From: a virus
DNA: 34,047 bases
Virus record (IMG/VR): IMGVR_UViG_3300035695_000234
Span: 1 to 34,047 of that record
Strand: one strand, 5' to 3'
Shown: in pieces, positions 7,814 through 15,645 of the stretch
How positions within the stretch are numbered: the first letter of the stretch is position 1
Layout: every line of letters begins with the position of its first letter
Translations under genes and position numbers: made by a program
Notes under the pieces: model-generated
The model's database searches: none
Seen by the model: only the letters and a program-made list of their open reading frames with translations
Told to the model about the DNA's origin: nothing

Positions 7814-8262
7814 TTTTTCCCCGTGAGCAAATTTATTCCGCGCTGTTCTCCGTGTTGCAGGGCGCGCTCCTCACGCCGGCTGGTCCGTTCAAAACGGTCA
7901 GCCGGCGCTGGCAGGATCCTTCGCAGCTCTCACCTGCGGACCGTCCATCGTTGTACCAGGTGCAGAAAGACGAGCTCACCGGGACCAGCATGAATGGCCT
8001 TCCCATCCACGCCAAAATAGCTGTCGATCTGGTGCTTTATACCGCGGGCGACAGCGAACCCAATTCGGTGCCTTCCACTGAACTGAATTCGCTTCTTGAC
8101 GCGGTGGAGTCGGCCATTCGCTCCTCGACGCCTGGGATAGCGCAGTCGCTTGGCGGCAAGGTTTCGCATTGCCGAATTGAAGGAAAGATCGAAATCGTCG
8201 AAAACGTGCAGGGCTCCATGGCTCTTGCCGTCGTGCCGGTGGAAATTCTTACCACCGCATAG
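7810..8262 (+). CDS. Tail completion/terminator-like protein
   Basis: A 150-residue protein with an ATGA overlap to the previous gene. Position between gp10-like and tail tube genes, and size, fit the tail completion or terminator proteins that cap the tail tube and join it to the head. Segments such as IYSALFSVLQGA at the start, AKIAVDLVLYTAGD in the middle and an amphipathic beta-rich C-terminus (GSMALAVVPVEIL) are compatible with that fold, but no diagnostic motif is visible. The assignment rests mainly on gene order. Confidence 0.6.
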   Translation: MIFPREQIYSALFSVLQGALLTPAGPFKTVSRRWQDPSQLSPADRPSLYQVQKDELTGTSMNGLPIHAKIAVDLVLYTAGDSEPNSVPSTELNSLLDAVESAIRSSTPGIAQSLGGKVSHCRIEGKIEIVENVQGSMALAVVPVEILTTA

Positions 8263-8347
8263 ATACCGGGTTCAGTCACGGACCGCATTCATCGGCGGAC
8301 TTAATTTCTGGGAGTGCAGGGTTGGCTCCCCAAAGGAGAAAGAAAAC

Positions 8348-9100
8348 ATGTTTGAATTTGGCGCAGGTACCTTGTGGGGCTTTCCCGTGGGCGGCAATAC
8401 CGCCACCAACCCCACTCCCATGAAATTCGGAACGCTGCAGGATGTTTCGCTCGATATCTCGGGTGACGTCAAGCAGCTTTACGGACAGAGGCAGTTTCCT
8501 GAGGCTGTGGCCCGCGGAAAATGCAAGATCACCGGCAAGTCAAAATTTGCCGCCATCAATGGCAAAATGCTCAATGACCTGTTCTTCGGCCAGACGATGC
8601 CCGCCGGTATGAAACAGGTGTCTCTTGATGAATCTCACGCCATCCCCGCTACTCCTTTCCAGGTGACGATTGCCCCGCCAAACTCCGGCGTGTTTGTGCA
8701 GGATTGGGGAGTACGTTACGCGTCCACGGGGCTCCCATTTACCCGCGTTGCCTCTGCCCCTGTACTGGGACAATATTCCGTCACGGCAGGCGGGGTTTAC
8801 ACATTTGCATCGGCGGATAACGTCGCTGGCGCCGTAGCTCTTATCAGCTACACGTACTCGCTTGCGGCTGTCGGATCACAGCTCAATATCACCAACCAGC
8901 TCATGGGCTTCGCGCCGACAATCCAGGTACTGCTGGAAAACGTTTACAACGGCAACCAGTTCAACGTGCTTCTTTACTCGGTGGTGGCGTCCAAGCTTAG
9001 CTTTGCCACCAAGCAGGAAGACTTCATCATTCCTGAGTTTGATTTTGAGGCCTTTGCGAATGCCGCCGGCCAGGTGATCGATATGTATTCCAACGAATAG
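8348..9100 (+). CDS. Major tail tube protein
   Basis: A 250-residue, beta-rich protein at the position where the tail tube subunit is expected. It would stack in hexameric rings to form the tail. The N-terminus (FEFGAGTLWGFPVGG, FGTLQDVSLDISGDVKQLYG) and C-terminus (DFIIPEFDFEAFANAAGQV) are typical of phage tube proteins. The middle contains a beta-rich stretch (FTRVASAPVLGQYSVTAGGV). The ATG at 8348 follows AAAGGAGAAAGAAAAC, a good ribosome-binding site; the frame is open further upstream but overlaps the previous gene. A decayed copy of its last dozen codons is found just downstream. Confidence 0.8.
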   Translation: MFEFGAGTLWGFPVGGNTATNPTPMKFGTLQDVSLDISGDVKQLYGQRQFPEAVARGKCKITGKSKFAAINGKMLNDLFFGQTMPAGMKQVSLDESHAIPATPFQVTIAPPNSGVFVQDWGVRYASTGLPFTRVASAPVLGQYSVTAGGVYTFASADNVAGAVALISYTYSLAAVGSQLNITNQLMGFAPTIQVLLENVYNGNQFNVLLYSVVASKLSFATKQEDFIIPEFDFEAFANAAGQVIDMYSNE

Positions 9101-9133
9101 CTCATCCGCGTTCACAAGAATGGAGTCGCGTTT

Positions 9134-9161
9134 CCCAACCGGAGCTGCTTGGCCGGTTGGG
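9134..9161 (+). other. Hairpin downstream of tail tube gene
   Basis: CCCAACCGG (9134-9142) pairs perfectly with CCGGTTGGG (9153-9161) around a 10-base loop. It lies in the same gap as the tail-tube remnant. There is no U-run, so termination is uncertain; transcript processing or stabilisation are alternatives. Confidence 0.45.
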
Positions 9162-9165
9162 GAGC

Positions 9166-9204
9166 GCTGCCGGCCAGATCATGGACACGTATTCCAACAA
9201 GTAA
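9166..9204 (+). pseudogene. Remnant of a duplicated tail tube 3' end
   Basis: These bases read Ala-Ala-Gly-Gln-Ile-Met-Asp-Thr-Tyr-Ser-Asn-Lys-stop in frame. The tail tube gene ends Ala-Ala-Gly-Gln-Val-Ile-Asp-Met-Tyr-Ser-Asn-Glu-stop. Nine of twelve residues are identical and the stop is in register, so a second copy of the gene's end lies about 100 bases downstream. No start codon or further homologous body is seen, so it is a fragment left by duplication, recombination or gene replacement. Confidence 0.6.
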
Positions 9205-9273
9205 TCACCAGGGCGGGCCGGTTCTGCACCTTTGGCTTTGCTTCGAATTCATTTCATCTATCGGGAGGAAATC

Positions 9274-9585
9274 ATGCTTAAGCAGCAAACCGTCCCAACG
9301 TCTCTGGGACAACTTACAGTGTCATCTCTAACGCTGGGAGAGCTCCGCCAGTTGGATTCCCTGTTTCAGAAGAAGGCTTCGGATGAGCCCCCTGGCCTTG
9401 GTTCGTTGTTGAGATATCTGCCCGTGGTCCTGAACTCAGTTCGGAAGGTGCACCAGGACCTGACGGCGGAACAGCTTGAAAATGGGCTGACCTTCGATGA
9501 TTTCACTGTTCTTTTCAATGCAGCGCTTGAAGTTTCCGGACTCAAGAAGGCGGCCGCGGGGGAACCAATTCCGGTACCGGTATAG
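9274..9585 (+). CDS. Tail assembly chaperone, short form (gpG-like)
   Basis: A 103-residue helical protein (TLGELRQLDSLFQKK, LENGLTFDDFTVLFNAALEV) between tail tube and tape measure genes, where phages encode the G/GT tail assembly chaperones that coat the tape measure before tube polymerisation. The ATG follows GGGAGGAA. The 3' end (AAAGEPIPVPV) overlaps a -1 reading frame that is open from 9531 to 9869, with a G-run (GGGGGAA) at 9558-9564 suited to slippage. The pair therefore looks like the lambda G/GT arrangement. Confidence 0.72.
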   Translation: MLKQQTVPTSLGQLTVSSLTLGELRQLDSLFQKKASDEPPGLGSLLRYLPVVLNSVRKVHQDLTAEQLENGLTFDDFTVLFNAALEVSGLKKAAAGEPIPVPV

Positions 9586-9869
9586 CGGAGTGGCCATTTA
9601 TTTACGGCCACATCGCCACTGCTACCGGATGGACATTCACACAGATCGACCAACTGACTCTGTGGGAAGTAACGGATCTGTTCGACTATTGGCATGAACA
9701 TCCGCCAACTCACGAACTCGTGGGAGCTTACCTCTCCGGGAATAAGAAAAGCTCTTCTGTTAAATCTCGGAAAGGTGCCGGCAAAACCAGCTTCGATGAG
9801 CTGGCGCAGGCCGTCACTTCCGTCGGAGGAGCAGTTAACAATGTATTGCCGGCGCTTTATAAAGTGTGA
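9531..9869 (+). CDS. Tail chaperone T segment, expressed by -1 frameshift (GT fusion)
   Basis: This frame has no ATG and no plausible start at its head, but it encodes a coherent protein: EWPFIYGHIATATGWTFTQI, then DQLTLWEVTDLFDYWHEHPP, a basic linker (KKSSSVKSRKGAGK) and a helical end (FDELAQAVTS). Gly-Trp-Thr, Leu-Thr-Leu, and Tyr-Trp followed by Pro-Pro recall the T part of siphophage tail chaperones, which contacts the tape measure. It lies in the -1 frame relative to the short chaperone and overlaps its last 55 bases. Slippage at 9558-9564 would give a fusion of about 198 residues (9274-9561 then 9561-9869). Gene annotators that require a start codon would miss it. Confidence 0.7.
   Translation, partial: SFRTQEGGRGGTNSGTGIAEWPFIYGHIATATGWTFTQIDQLTLWEVTDLFDYWHEHPPTHELVGAYLSGNKKSSSVKSRKGAGKTSFDELAQAVTSVGGAVNNVLPALYKV
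9558..9564 (+). other. Probable -1 frameshift site GGGGGAA
   Basis: In the chaperone frame this reads G GGG GAA. A -1 slip keeps perfect P-site pairing on GGG. It is not the canonical X-XXY-YYZ heptamer, because the A-site would re-pair GAA onto GGA, but it is the only homopolymer run in the 55-base window where both frames are open. Confidence 0.5.
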
Positions 9870-9895
9870 TTTTCATTTTGCAAGGCTAAAAAACG

Positions 9896-9924
9896 TTGCA
9901 TTTGCCCGGAGCTTTTGCTATTGT
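9896..9924 (+). promoter_or_regulatory. Sigma-70-like promoter of the lipoprotein gene
   Basis: TTGCAT (9896-9901) and TATTGT (9919-9924) are separated by exactly 17 bases, in an A/T-rich gap between the chaperone and the lipoprotein gene. The start codon is 54 bases further on. Its presence inside the late cluster suggests expression of the lipoprotein in the lysogen. Confidence 0.5.
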
Positions 9925-9977
9925 TTTGCCCCGAGAACTCAACTAACAGCTAAGAAAGTTTGGGAGGAAAGGTGCTG

Positions 9978-10700
9978 ATGAGGAAGGTCTTGGCCTGTGC
10001 AGCGGCTCTGGTGTCAATAATCGGTATGGCGGGATGTTCCGGTGGATCGCTCGACCGGAGTTCTGCGAAAAAAGCCATTCAGGAGCGCTTCAATGACGAT
10101 ATCAGCGGCATCATGGTTCAGGTGGGCAGGGTAGGCTCGCATTGCATGACCGAGGAGGGTGGTAAGCAGTTGCCGGAAGATTTGACACCTGACAAGGTTG
10201 TGGAGATTGTCACAGCGCGTGAGGCGGGCTATGTCAGTGTCACATCGGACGGTACCGATTACTGGCAAGTCAAGTTAACAGACAAAGGTAAAGCTGCTCC
10301 AAACATGGAGCGCCTGAGAGTGCACGATTATCACAACACCCTGAACGGCTGCGATTATCGGAACATCATGTTCTCATTTGCCACCATGGAGATTGTCGCG
10401 GTCACCGGGATCAGCAGTGACCAGGGAAAAGGCGCGGACGTTCGCATGGCCGAATTCCAGTGGCGATGGAAGCCGACGGAGCTCGGCGAAATGTTGCGTG
10501 CAAATGGCAGCGTGTACCAGAAACTTACGCCAGACCAGCGTACGAAGCTCCGGAATTTCGTTTTCAATCCCACCGACGATTCACGTGTTGAAATTCCGGT
10601 GCCGCCGGACGATGCTGTTAAGAATGCAGTGCTCCCGTTCAAGAAGTATGACGACGGCTGGCGCCTGCAGGCGCCACCCAAGATGAGCGATCGACGATAA
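9978..10700 (+). CDS. Lipoprotein moron in the tail cluster
   Basis: A 240-residue protein with a lipoprotein signal: MRKVLACAAALVSIIG followed by the lipobox MAGC, with Cys20 as the lipidated residue. The start at 9978 is chosen because GGGAGGAAAGG lies just upstream and the signal peptide begins there. The mature part reads as soluble and alpha/beta (SAKKAIQERFNDDISGIMVQ, DGTDYWQVKLTDKGKAAP, FQWRWKPTELGEML); I do not recognise a family, though it resembles small host-like lipoproteins. With its own promoter upstream and a strong terminator downstream, inserted between chaperone and tape measure, it has the hallmarks of a moron. Prophage lipoproteins are often involved in blocking superinfection; that role here is only an inference. 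Confidence 0.75.
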   Translation: MRKVLACAAALVSIIGMAGCSGGSLDRSSAKKAIQERFNDDISGIMVQVGRVGSHCMTEEGGKQLPEDLTPDKVVEIVTAREAGYVSVTSDGTDYWQVKLTDKGKAAPNMERLRVHDYHNTLNGCDYRNIMFSFATMEIVAVTGISSDQGKGADVRMAEFQWRWKPTELGEMLRANGSVYQKLTPDQRTKLRNFVFNPTDDSRVEIPVPPDDAVKNAVLPFKKYDDGWRLQAPPKMSDRR

Positions 10701-10716
10701 ACATAATTCTTTTTGC

Positions 10717-10746
10717 AAGAGCAGCCTGCGGGCTGCTCTTTTCTTT
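10717..10746 (+). terminator. Intrinsic terminator after lipoprotein gene
   Basis: AAGAGCAGCC, loop TGCG and GGCTGCTCTT make a perfect 10-base-pair stem (10717-10740) followed by TTCTTTT. This is the strongest terminator-like structure in the window. It separates the lipoprotein gene from the tape measure gene, whose start is 20 bases past the stem. Confidence 0.72.
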
Positions 10747-10759
10747 TGGACGTGAGGAC

Positions 10760-13231
10760 ATGGCTGATAACACGGTAAAAATCGGAATCGGGATTGACGT
10801 CAACGAGTTGAAAGACGATCTGTCACAGGTGGAATCGCTTTTTCGCGAATCCACCGGCACCGTTGCCGAATTGTGGGCAGATGCCGGCGAGAAGATCACG
10901 GAAGCTCTGGGCAAAGTTCTTTCGCAGGCCACATCGACCGGGCAGCAGTCCGCAGCACAGATGAATGGCGCTGCTTCGTCTGTGGCTTCGTTCGCCGAAG
11001 GGGCCGCCGCCAGGCTCAATGTCTACCTGCAGGTCGCGCTCCTGGTCATCCAGGCGGCTAAGGACATCTGGGAAGCACACAAGCGCATGCGCGAAGAGGC
11101 GTTCAACACTGAGCACCAGATGGCACAGTTGGCGCTTTCTTTTGATGGGGAAGCACACTCGCTCGAGATTGCGAACTTGAAGCTCGACGATCAAATATCC
11201 AAGCTTCGGGGCGGCGTCTCGCATAACAGGGTCAAAGAAGCGATTCTTGAAGCCAGGGACGCTGCCGATAAGTTGACCGCTTCCCTCGAAAAAGCATTGG
11301 AAGAAGAGAACAAGGTCCTGGAAAAGAAGGTCATCGGTGGTCTGTTTGAAGAGATCTTCGGCGGCGGCGCGCTGACTGAAGGATTCAAAGAAGTCACGAA
11401 CCAGATGTACGAGTGGCGCGCGGCCCAGGACCAGCTTGCGATGGCAGAGAACAAGCTGCGCGACGCCAAGACAAAGGGGGAGAAAGATGCCGCCCAGCAA
11501 GAGGTGGACACGGCCCGCCGAACGGCCGAGGAAAAGCTGAAAACGTATCGCAAAACGGTGGAAGATGAGCTCAAGGCGGAAGTCGATAAGCTCGAATACT
11601 TCAAGCGACTGAACAAGGCCGGTGGTGCAGGTGTTGGCTTCATTGATGACTATACGCAGCGCGTTGCTTTATTGACAGAATATCTCCATTCGCTGGACCA
11701 GGTTGGCCGCATTGAGAAGGCGCAAAAGGAGAACTCTGAGAAGCGCGAAACCGTTGCGCGCCTGGAAACTAAAAAGGAAGTCGATGCCGAGACTGCGCGT
11801 GACATCGGGCTGGAAAAACAGCTGGCGGAGGAGCGCGAGAAGACTGGCTTGGCTGGCTTGCAAAAGGAGAAGGCGCGCATCAGCGTGATGCGTGAGGATA
11901 CAGAAGCGCAGGTCGATGCGCAGGTCAGGGCTGCAACAGAGTTAGCGCAGAAAGAACGTGACGTCAAAGCCGCGGGATTGAAAGAGCAGAAGGATCTGCT
12001 CGATCAGTGGTGGGCCTCCGTGGACCAGAAAAACGCGCACAACGCCCAGGACTACAACACCCGGACCGAGGTCCTGAACCAGCAGCAACTGCAACTGCAG
12101 AAAAACTTCGAAGCTGAGAGCGAGAAAATCATTCTCGAGGGAGAGAAGAAGAAGACTGATATTCGCGTCAAAGCCTTTGAACGCTTCATCCAGGATCAGG
12201 AAAAGGCCCAGGACAGGTGGTATGCAAAGGAAAAGACCGAACTTGATGGAGAAGCGGAACTCGTGAAGGCAAATGCTTCACGCGGTCTCATCACCGTCCA
12301 GCAGGAGCGCGATCAACTCAAGGCGATATATGACCGCGAACTCGACGACCTGCGGACGAAGATCGAAGCGCAGCTTCGCCTGGAGGACCGTCTCCGCAAG
12401 GCACTTGATGCCAATGGCATGGGGCCGGGTTCCCCCGAATATCAGGCATCGTTGCAGCGCTCTCGCCAGCTTCAGGACGAACTGGATCGCTCCACCGCGC
12501 AATTTAGCAACATCATCTCGCAGCTAGACGTGAAGCTGAAAGGCCTCAGCCTGACTGGCCAGCAGTTCTCGCAAAAGCTTCGCACTGACATGCTGAACAC
12601 CATCAATCAGCTGAAGGTGGCCTGGCAGGGCATGATCCAGCAGATGAACAGCGGGTTCATCAGCAGCTTTAACAAGATGCTGGAAACCGGAAAAGGCTTT
12701 GGCCAGGGCATGATCGAAACCTTTGGCAAGATGGCAGAGAGCCTCATCGACATGTTTCTCAAGATCGCTGTGGAGTGGATTGAAAGCCAGATTCTCATGA
12801 TGGTCTTTGGCAAGACAAAAACCCAGACTGACAGCGACGCCAACGTAGCGAGGGCCCAGTCTTTGGCGGCCGTTGCGGCTGAAGGCGCTTTTGCCTACTA
12901 CTCGGCAATCTTCCCGCCCGCTGCTGCGGCCATGGCCTCTGCTCAGTACGCGCAGGGCTTGCTCTGGGCCGGTCTGGCCGCTTTCGAACTGGGAGGAGTC
13001 GTACCGCAGACCGGCCTCGCCTTGGTGCACAAAGGTGAAACTATATTGCCGGCATCCATGTCAGGGAAAGGCTTCGACGGCGCGATTGGCGGCGGACTTA
13101 CTGTGGTCGTGAACCACTCAGTAAACGCCGTCGACGCCGAATCCTTTCAGCAACACATTCGGCGCCACGGCAACATGATCGGCAACGAAGTGGCGCGCGT
13201 GCTCAAGAAGAGAGGCATTGCAGCCAAGTGA
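10760..13231 (+). CDS. Tail tape measure protein
   Basis: An 823-residue protein that would set tail length and be ejected with the DNA. It is largely helical, with long coiled-coil stretches between about residues 140 and 600, a hydrophobic segment near residues 80-100 (LNVYLQVALLVIQAAKDIWE), and a C-terminal region typical of lambda gpH-like tape measures (ESLIDMFLKIAVEWIESQI, then AFELGGVVPQTGLALVHKGE). The length is short for a siphophage, so the tail should be modest; using the usual one helix pitch per residue it would be of the order of 120 nm, an inference only. The start follows GTGAGGAC. Confidence 0.85.
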   Translation: MADNTVKIGIGIDVNELKDDLSQVESLFRESTGTVAELWADAGEKITEALGKVLSQATSTGQQSAAQMNGAASSVASFAEGAAARLNVYLQVALLVIQAAKDIWEAHKRMREEAFNTEHQMAQLALSFDGEAHSLEIANLKLDDQISKLRGGVSHNRVKEAILEARDAADKLTASLEKALEEENKVLEKKVIGGLFEEIFGGGALTEGFKEVTNQMYEWRAAQDQLAMAENKLRDAKTKGEKDAAQQEVDTARRTAEEKLKTYRKTVEDELKAEVDKLEYFKRLNKAGGAGVGFIDDYTQRVALLTEYLHSLDQVGRIEKAQKENSEKRETVARLETKKEVDAETARDIGLEKQLAEEREKTGLAGLQKEKARISVMREDTEAQVDAQVRAATELAQKERDVKAAGLKEQKDLLDQWWASVDQKNAHNAQDYNTRTEVLNQQQLQLQKNFEAESEKIILEGEKKKTDIRVKAFERFIQDQEKAQDRWYAKEKTELDGEAELVKANASRGLITVQQERDQLKAIYDRELDDLRTKIEAQLRLEDRLRKALDANGMGPGSPEYQASLQRSRQLQDELDRSTAQFSNIISQLDVKLKGLSLTGQQFSQKLRTDMLNTINQLKVAWQGMIQQMNSGFISSFNKMLETGKGFGQGMIETFGKMAESLIDMFLKIAVEWIESQILMMVFGKTKTQTDSDANVARAQSLAAVAAEGAFAYYSAIFPPAAAAMASAQYAQGLLWAGLAAFELGGVVPQTGLALVHKGETILPASMSGKGFDGAIGGGLTVVVNHSVNAVDAESFQQHIRRHGNMIGNEVARVLKKRGIAAK

Positions 13232-13254
13232 AACAGTTGGATGGGTTGACTCAG

Positions 13255-13280
13255 GCAGCCTGCGGGCTGCTTTTCTTATT
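13255..13280 (+). terminator. Hairpin terminator after tape measure gene
   Basis: GCAGCC-TGCG-GGCTGC (13255-13270) followed by TTTTCTTATT. Its 16-base stem-loop core is identical to that of the terminator at 10717, so the two probably arose by copying or belong to one family. Confidence 0.6.
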
Positions 13281-13304
13281 GCCGTAAAAAGGGTAAAGAG
13301 CAAA

Positions 13305-13964
13305 ATGTCGAATATTCTCTTTCCGAAAATCAAGGGGTTGGCGTGGAACATCGTCAAGACGCCCACGTTCTCAACGGAGATACAGGAATCGCTTGCCGGT
13401 CGCGAAGTGCGCATTCAGAATTTCCAGAATCCCATCTGGGAATACACCCTCAGCTACGAGTACCTGCTCAACGATCCCAGGCTGCGGGACGAAAGCGAAC
13501 AAACACCCCTGGAAACACTGGTTGGTTTCTTCCTGGCACGTGGCGGCCAATATGACGATTTTCTCCTGAACGAATCCGATCTCACAGATCGGCTCGAAGA
13601 TTCAGTCTATTCCGGTCAGCCTATTGGCACAGGCGATGGCGCAACGCAGTCTTTCCAAATCGTCCGCAACATCGGCGGTTTCCTGGAAGCGGTGCAGAAC
13701 CCAATGAATCAGACGGCTACCGTGTATGTGACCGGACGCGCGCCCCAGGTTCAGGGAACGGACTACACAATTGCGAATGGCCTGGTAACGTTCACTTTAG
13801 CGCCGGCCCCGGGCGCAAGCATTACAGCCGATTTCATCATGTTGCACCGGGTCCGGTTCCATACCGGCAGTTCCCGCAGCGGCAAAGAAGGAATCGAGTT
13901 CAGCAATTTCTATTTCAATCTTTATGAATGCAAGGAAGTCCAGCTGATTACGGTGCGCAAATGA
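13305..13964 (+). CDS. DUF2460-like tail protein
   Basis: A 219-residue protein resembling the DUF2460 family of phage and gene-transfer-agent tail proteins, which sit between tape measure and tail-tip genes and probably form the distal tail hub. The typical N-terminal segment is FPKIKGLAWNIVKTPTFST, with the family-like GREVRIQNFQNPIWEYTLSY; the C-terminus (EFSNFYFNLYECKEVQLITV) is also characteristic. The start at 13305 gives the N-terminus expected of the family; its ribosome-binding site (AAAGAG) is weak. The stop overlaps the next start in ATGA. Confidence 0.72.
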   Translation: MSNILFPKIKGLAWNIVKTPTFSTEIQESLAGREVRIQNFQNPIWEYTLSYEYLLNDPRLRDESEQTPLETLVGFFLARGGQYDDFLLNESDLTDRLEDSVYSGQPIGTGDGATQSFQIVRNIGGFLEAVQNPMNQTATVYVTGRAPQVQGTDYTIANGLVTFTLAPAPGASITADFIMLHRVRFHTGSSRSGKEGIEFSNFYFNLYECKEVQLITVRK

Positions 13965-14827
13965 AGACACCCTCAAACATCGGCGGCAACAATCTCGCGA
14001 CCTGGCTTCAGACCGCGACCGAGATTCGCATGGCGGACCTCTACACCATCATTTTGAAGAACGGCACAGCGTTGCGTTACAACACCTGGGATACAAACCT
14101 CATTGTGCTAGGCAACACATTTTTGACCGGTCCGCCGAGCATCGCCCGCTCCGCCATTGAAGAGAAGCTTGGCATGGAGGTTGCGACTCTGGAGGTGACG
14201 CTTGAAGCCGGCTTGACCGACACAGTCAATGGCGTGCCGATTCTCCAGGCAATCGGCCAAGGCATCTTTGACGGCGCCGCTTTCCGCATAGATCGTCTGT
14301 TCATGGATTCGGCCTCAGAGCAGATTGGAACGGTGGTGAGGTTTTCCGGCTTCATTGGCGCGGTCGATGAACTGACCCGTTCTTCGGCAAAGTTGACCGT
14401 CAACGCCGGCACGGCTTACCTGAATTTGCAGCTTCCGGCAATCATCCTACAGCCGGGCTGCACCAACACGCTCTTCGACGCGCGCTGCGGATTATTCAAG
14501 GCCAGCTTTGCCAACAACCTTGTGGTACAGGCTGGGAGCACGGCGAACAAGATCATCTCCGGGTCGTCCCAGTCGGATAAGTATTTCGATAATGGCCAGC
14601 TGATCTTTACCAGCGGGCCGAACACCGGCCTGGTGAAAGCCATTCGCCAATATGTGGCCGGGGTAATGTCGTTCAACTCGCCCTTGCCTTTTGCTCCCAA
14701 CGCTGGGGACACATTCACGGCTTACCCGGGATGTGACAAGACTCAGGCCACCTGTACGGGAAAATTCAACAACGTGGCGAACTTTGAAGGTTTCCCTTAC
14801 GTGCCTGCGCCAGAAACCGCGATCTAG
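13961..14827 (+). CDS. DUF2163/BR0599-like tail protein
   Basis: A 288-residue protein translationally coupled to the previous gene. The N-terminal part (WLQTATEIRMADLYTIILKN, LRYNTWDT) and the C-terminal cysteine-containing part (LQPGCTNTLFDARCGLFKA) match the DUF2163/phage BR0599 pattern, in which spaced cysteines lie near a conserved Leu-x-Asp-x-x-Cys. In gene transfer agents and related phages this protein follows the DUF2460 protein and precedes an NlpC/P60 peptidase, and the same order is found here. It probably belongs to the baseplate hub. Confidence 0.72.
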   Translation: MKTPSNIGGNNLATWLQTATEIRMADLYTIILKNGTALRYNTWDTNLIVLGNTFLTGPPSIARSAIEEKLGMEVATLEVTLEAGLTDTVNGVPILQAIGQGIFDGAAFRIDRLFMDSASEQIGTVVRFSGFIGAVDELTRSSAKLTVNAGTAYLNLQLPAIILQPGCTNTLFDARCGLFKASFANNLVVQAGSTANKIISGSSQSDKYFDNGQLIFTSGPNTGLVKAIRQYVAGVMSFNSPLPFAPNAGDTFTAYPGCDKTQATCTGKFNNVANFEGFPYVPAPETAI

Positions 14828-14839
14828 GAGAAATGCTCA

Positions 14840-15091
14840 ATGATTGAGGTACCAAACGCGACCGAGATTCTGCGAAAACATCAGGCCACGCAGCTCAGCG
14901 ATGCACTCACCTTCTTTCATCGGCACAAACGGGAATGGGTGGCGGAACATCGCGGCGAATTCATTTTGGTGGGAAAACATACTTTTGGCGGCTTTCACAA
15001 GACACACACGGAAGCCATGAAGGCCGGCATTCGCATGTTTGGGCCGGTCAGTCCTTTCCTGGTCGAACAAATCCTTGAAGAAGAAATGTAA
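14840..15091 (+). CDS. Small conserved-looking protein with FLVEQI motif
   Basis: An 83-residue protein. The segment VAEHRGEFILVGKHTFGGFH, then THTEAMKAGIRMFG and SPFLVEQIL, recalls a small bacterial family in which the pattern Gly-x-Phe-Val/Ile-Leu, a Tyr/Phe-containing turn, Ala-x-x-Ala-Gly, and Phe-Leu-Val-x-Gln-Ile recurs (DUF5678-like). Its function is unknown. It starts 12 bases past the previous stop, with GGAG nine bases upstream, and comes directly before the peptidase gene, so it is part of the tail operon. Confidence 0.65.
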   Translation: MIEVPNATEILRKHQATQLSDALTFFHRHKREWVAEHRGEFILVGKHTFGGFHKTHTEAMKAGIRMFGPVSPFLVEQILEEEM

Positions 15092-15100
15092 ACACACACT

Positions 15101-15550
15101 ATGCAACGACTCACGGCTGAGCAGCGGACCAACATCGTTCGCGCAGCCAAGGAGTGGCTGGGCACCCCGTACCATCATCACGCGCGGGTGAAGCACGGGG
15201 GCGCGGATTGTGCCATGTTCCCTTTGTCCGTGTACCAGGAGTGCGGCGTGCTGCCGCGTGACTATCGGCCTCCGGAGTATTCCGTGCAATGGCATCTTCA
15301 TCGCTCGGAAGAACTTTATCTCAGGGAAATTCAAAAGTTCGTGGTGGAAACCGGCGGGCCACCGCAGCCGGCAGACTTCGTCGTATTCCGCTTTGGCCGG
15401 ACGTATTCTCACGGTGCCATCGTCGTGGAATGGCCGATCGTAATTCACTCATATATTCCTCACGGCGTCTTGCTGAGCGATGCTCTGCGCGATGGCGAAT
15501 TGCTGGGTCGCGAGCGCAAACACTTTGCAATAGCAGTCAGTGTTCAATAA
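15101..15550 (+). CDS. NlpC/P60-family tail peptidase
   Basis: A 149-residue peptidase that would cut peptide cross-links of peptidoglycan during DNA entry, from the tail tip. The motif layout is that of the family: WLGTPYHHHARVKHGGADCA with catalytic Cys37, then RTYSHGAIVVE with His104, and a further His (about 116) in WPIVIHS. The N-terminal helix and length agree with gene-transfer-agent and phage cell-wall peptidases. It lies between the hub proteins and the tail-tip gene, as is normal. Confidence 0.82.
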   Translation: MQRLTAEQRTNIVRAAKEWLGTPYHHHARVKHGGADCAMFPLSVYQECGVLPRDYRPPEYSVQWHLHRSEELYLREIQKFVVETGGPPQPADFVVFRFGRTYSHGAIVVEWPIVIHSYIPHGVLLSDALRDGELLGRERKHFAIAVSVQ

Positions 15551-15645
15551 CCGGAATCAGCCGCGAGATCGAGCTGAGCGGCCAACTACGATGGCAGACG
15601 AATTTTAAGCAAGTAAATCTCTGTGCGGGTCCGGAGCGAAGCGAT

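Noticed and set aside
9694-9978. Rightward 94-codon frame after the tail chaperone
   Set aside because: It overlaps the T segment in another frame, has an implausible basic and cysteine-rich composition, and runs through the promoter of the lipoprotein gene.
15289-15645. N-terminal extension of the tail-tip protein
   Set aside because: It overlaps the NlpC/P60 gene in another frame, while a good ribosome-binding site and family-like N-terminus support the start at 15646.
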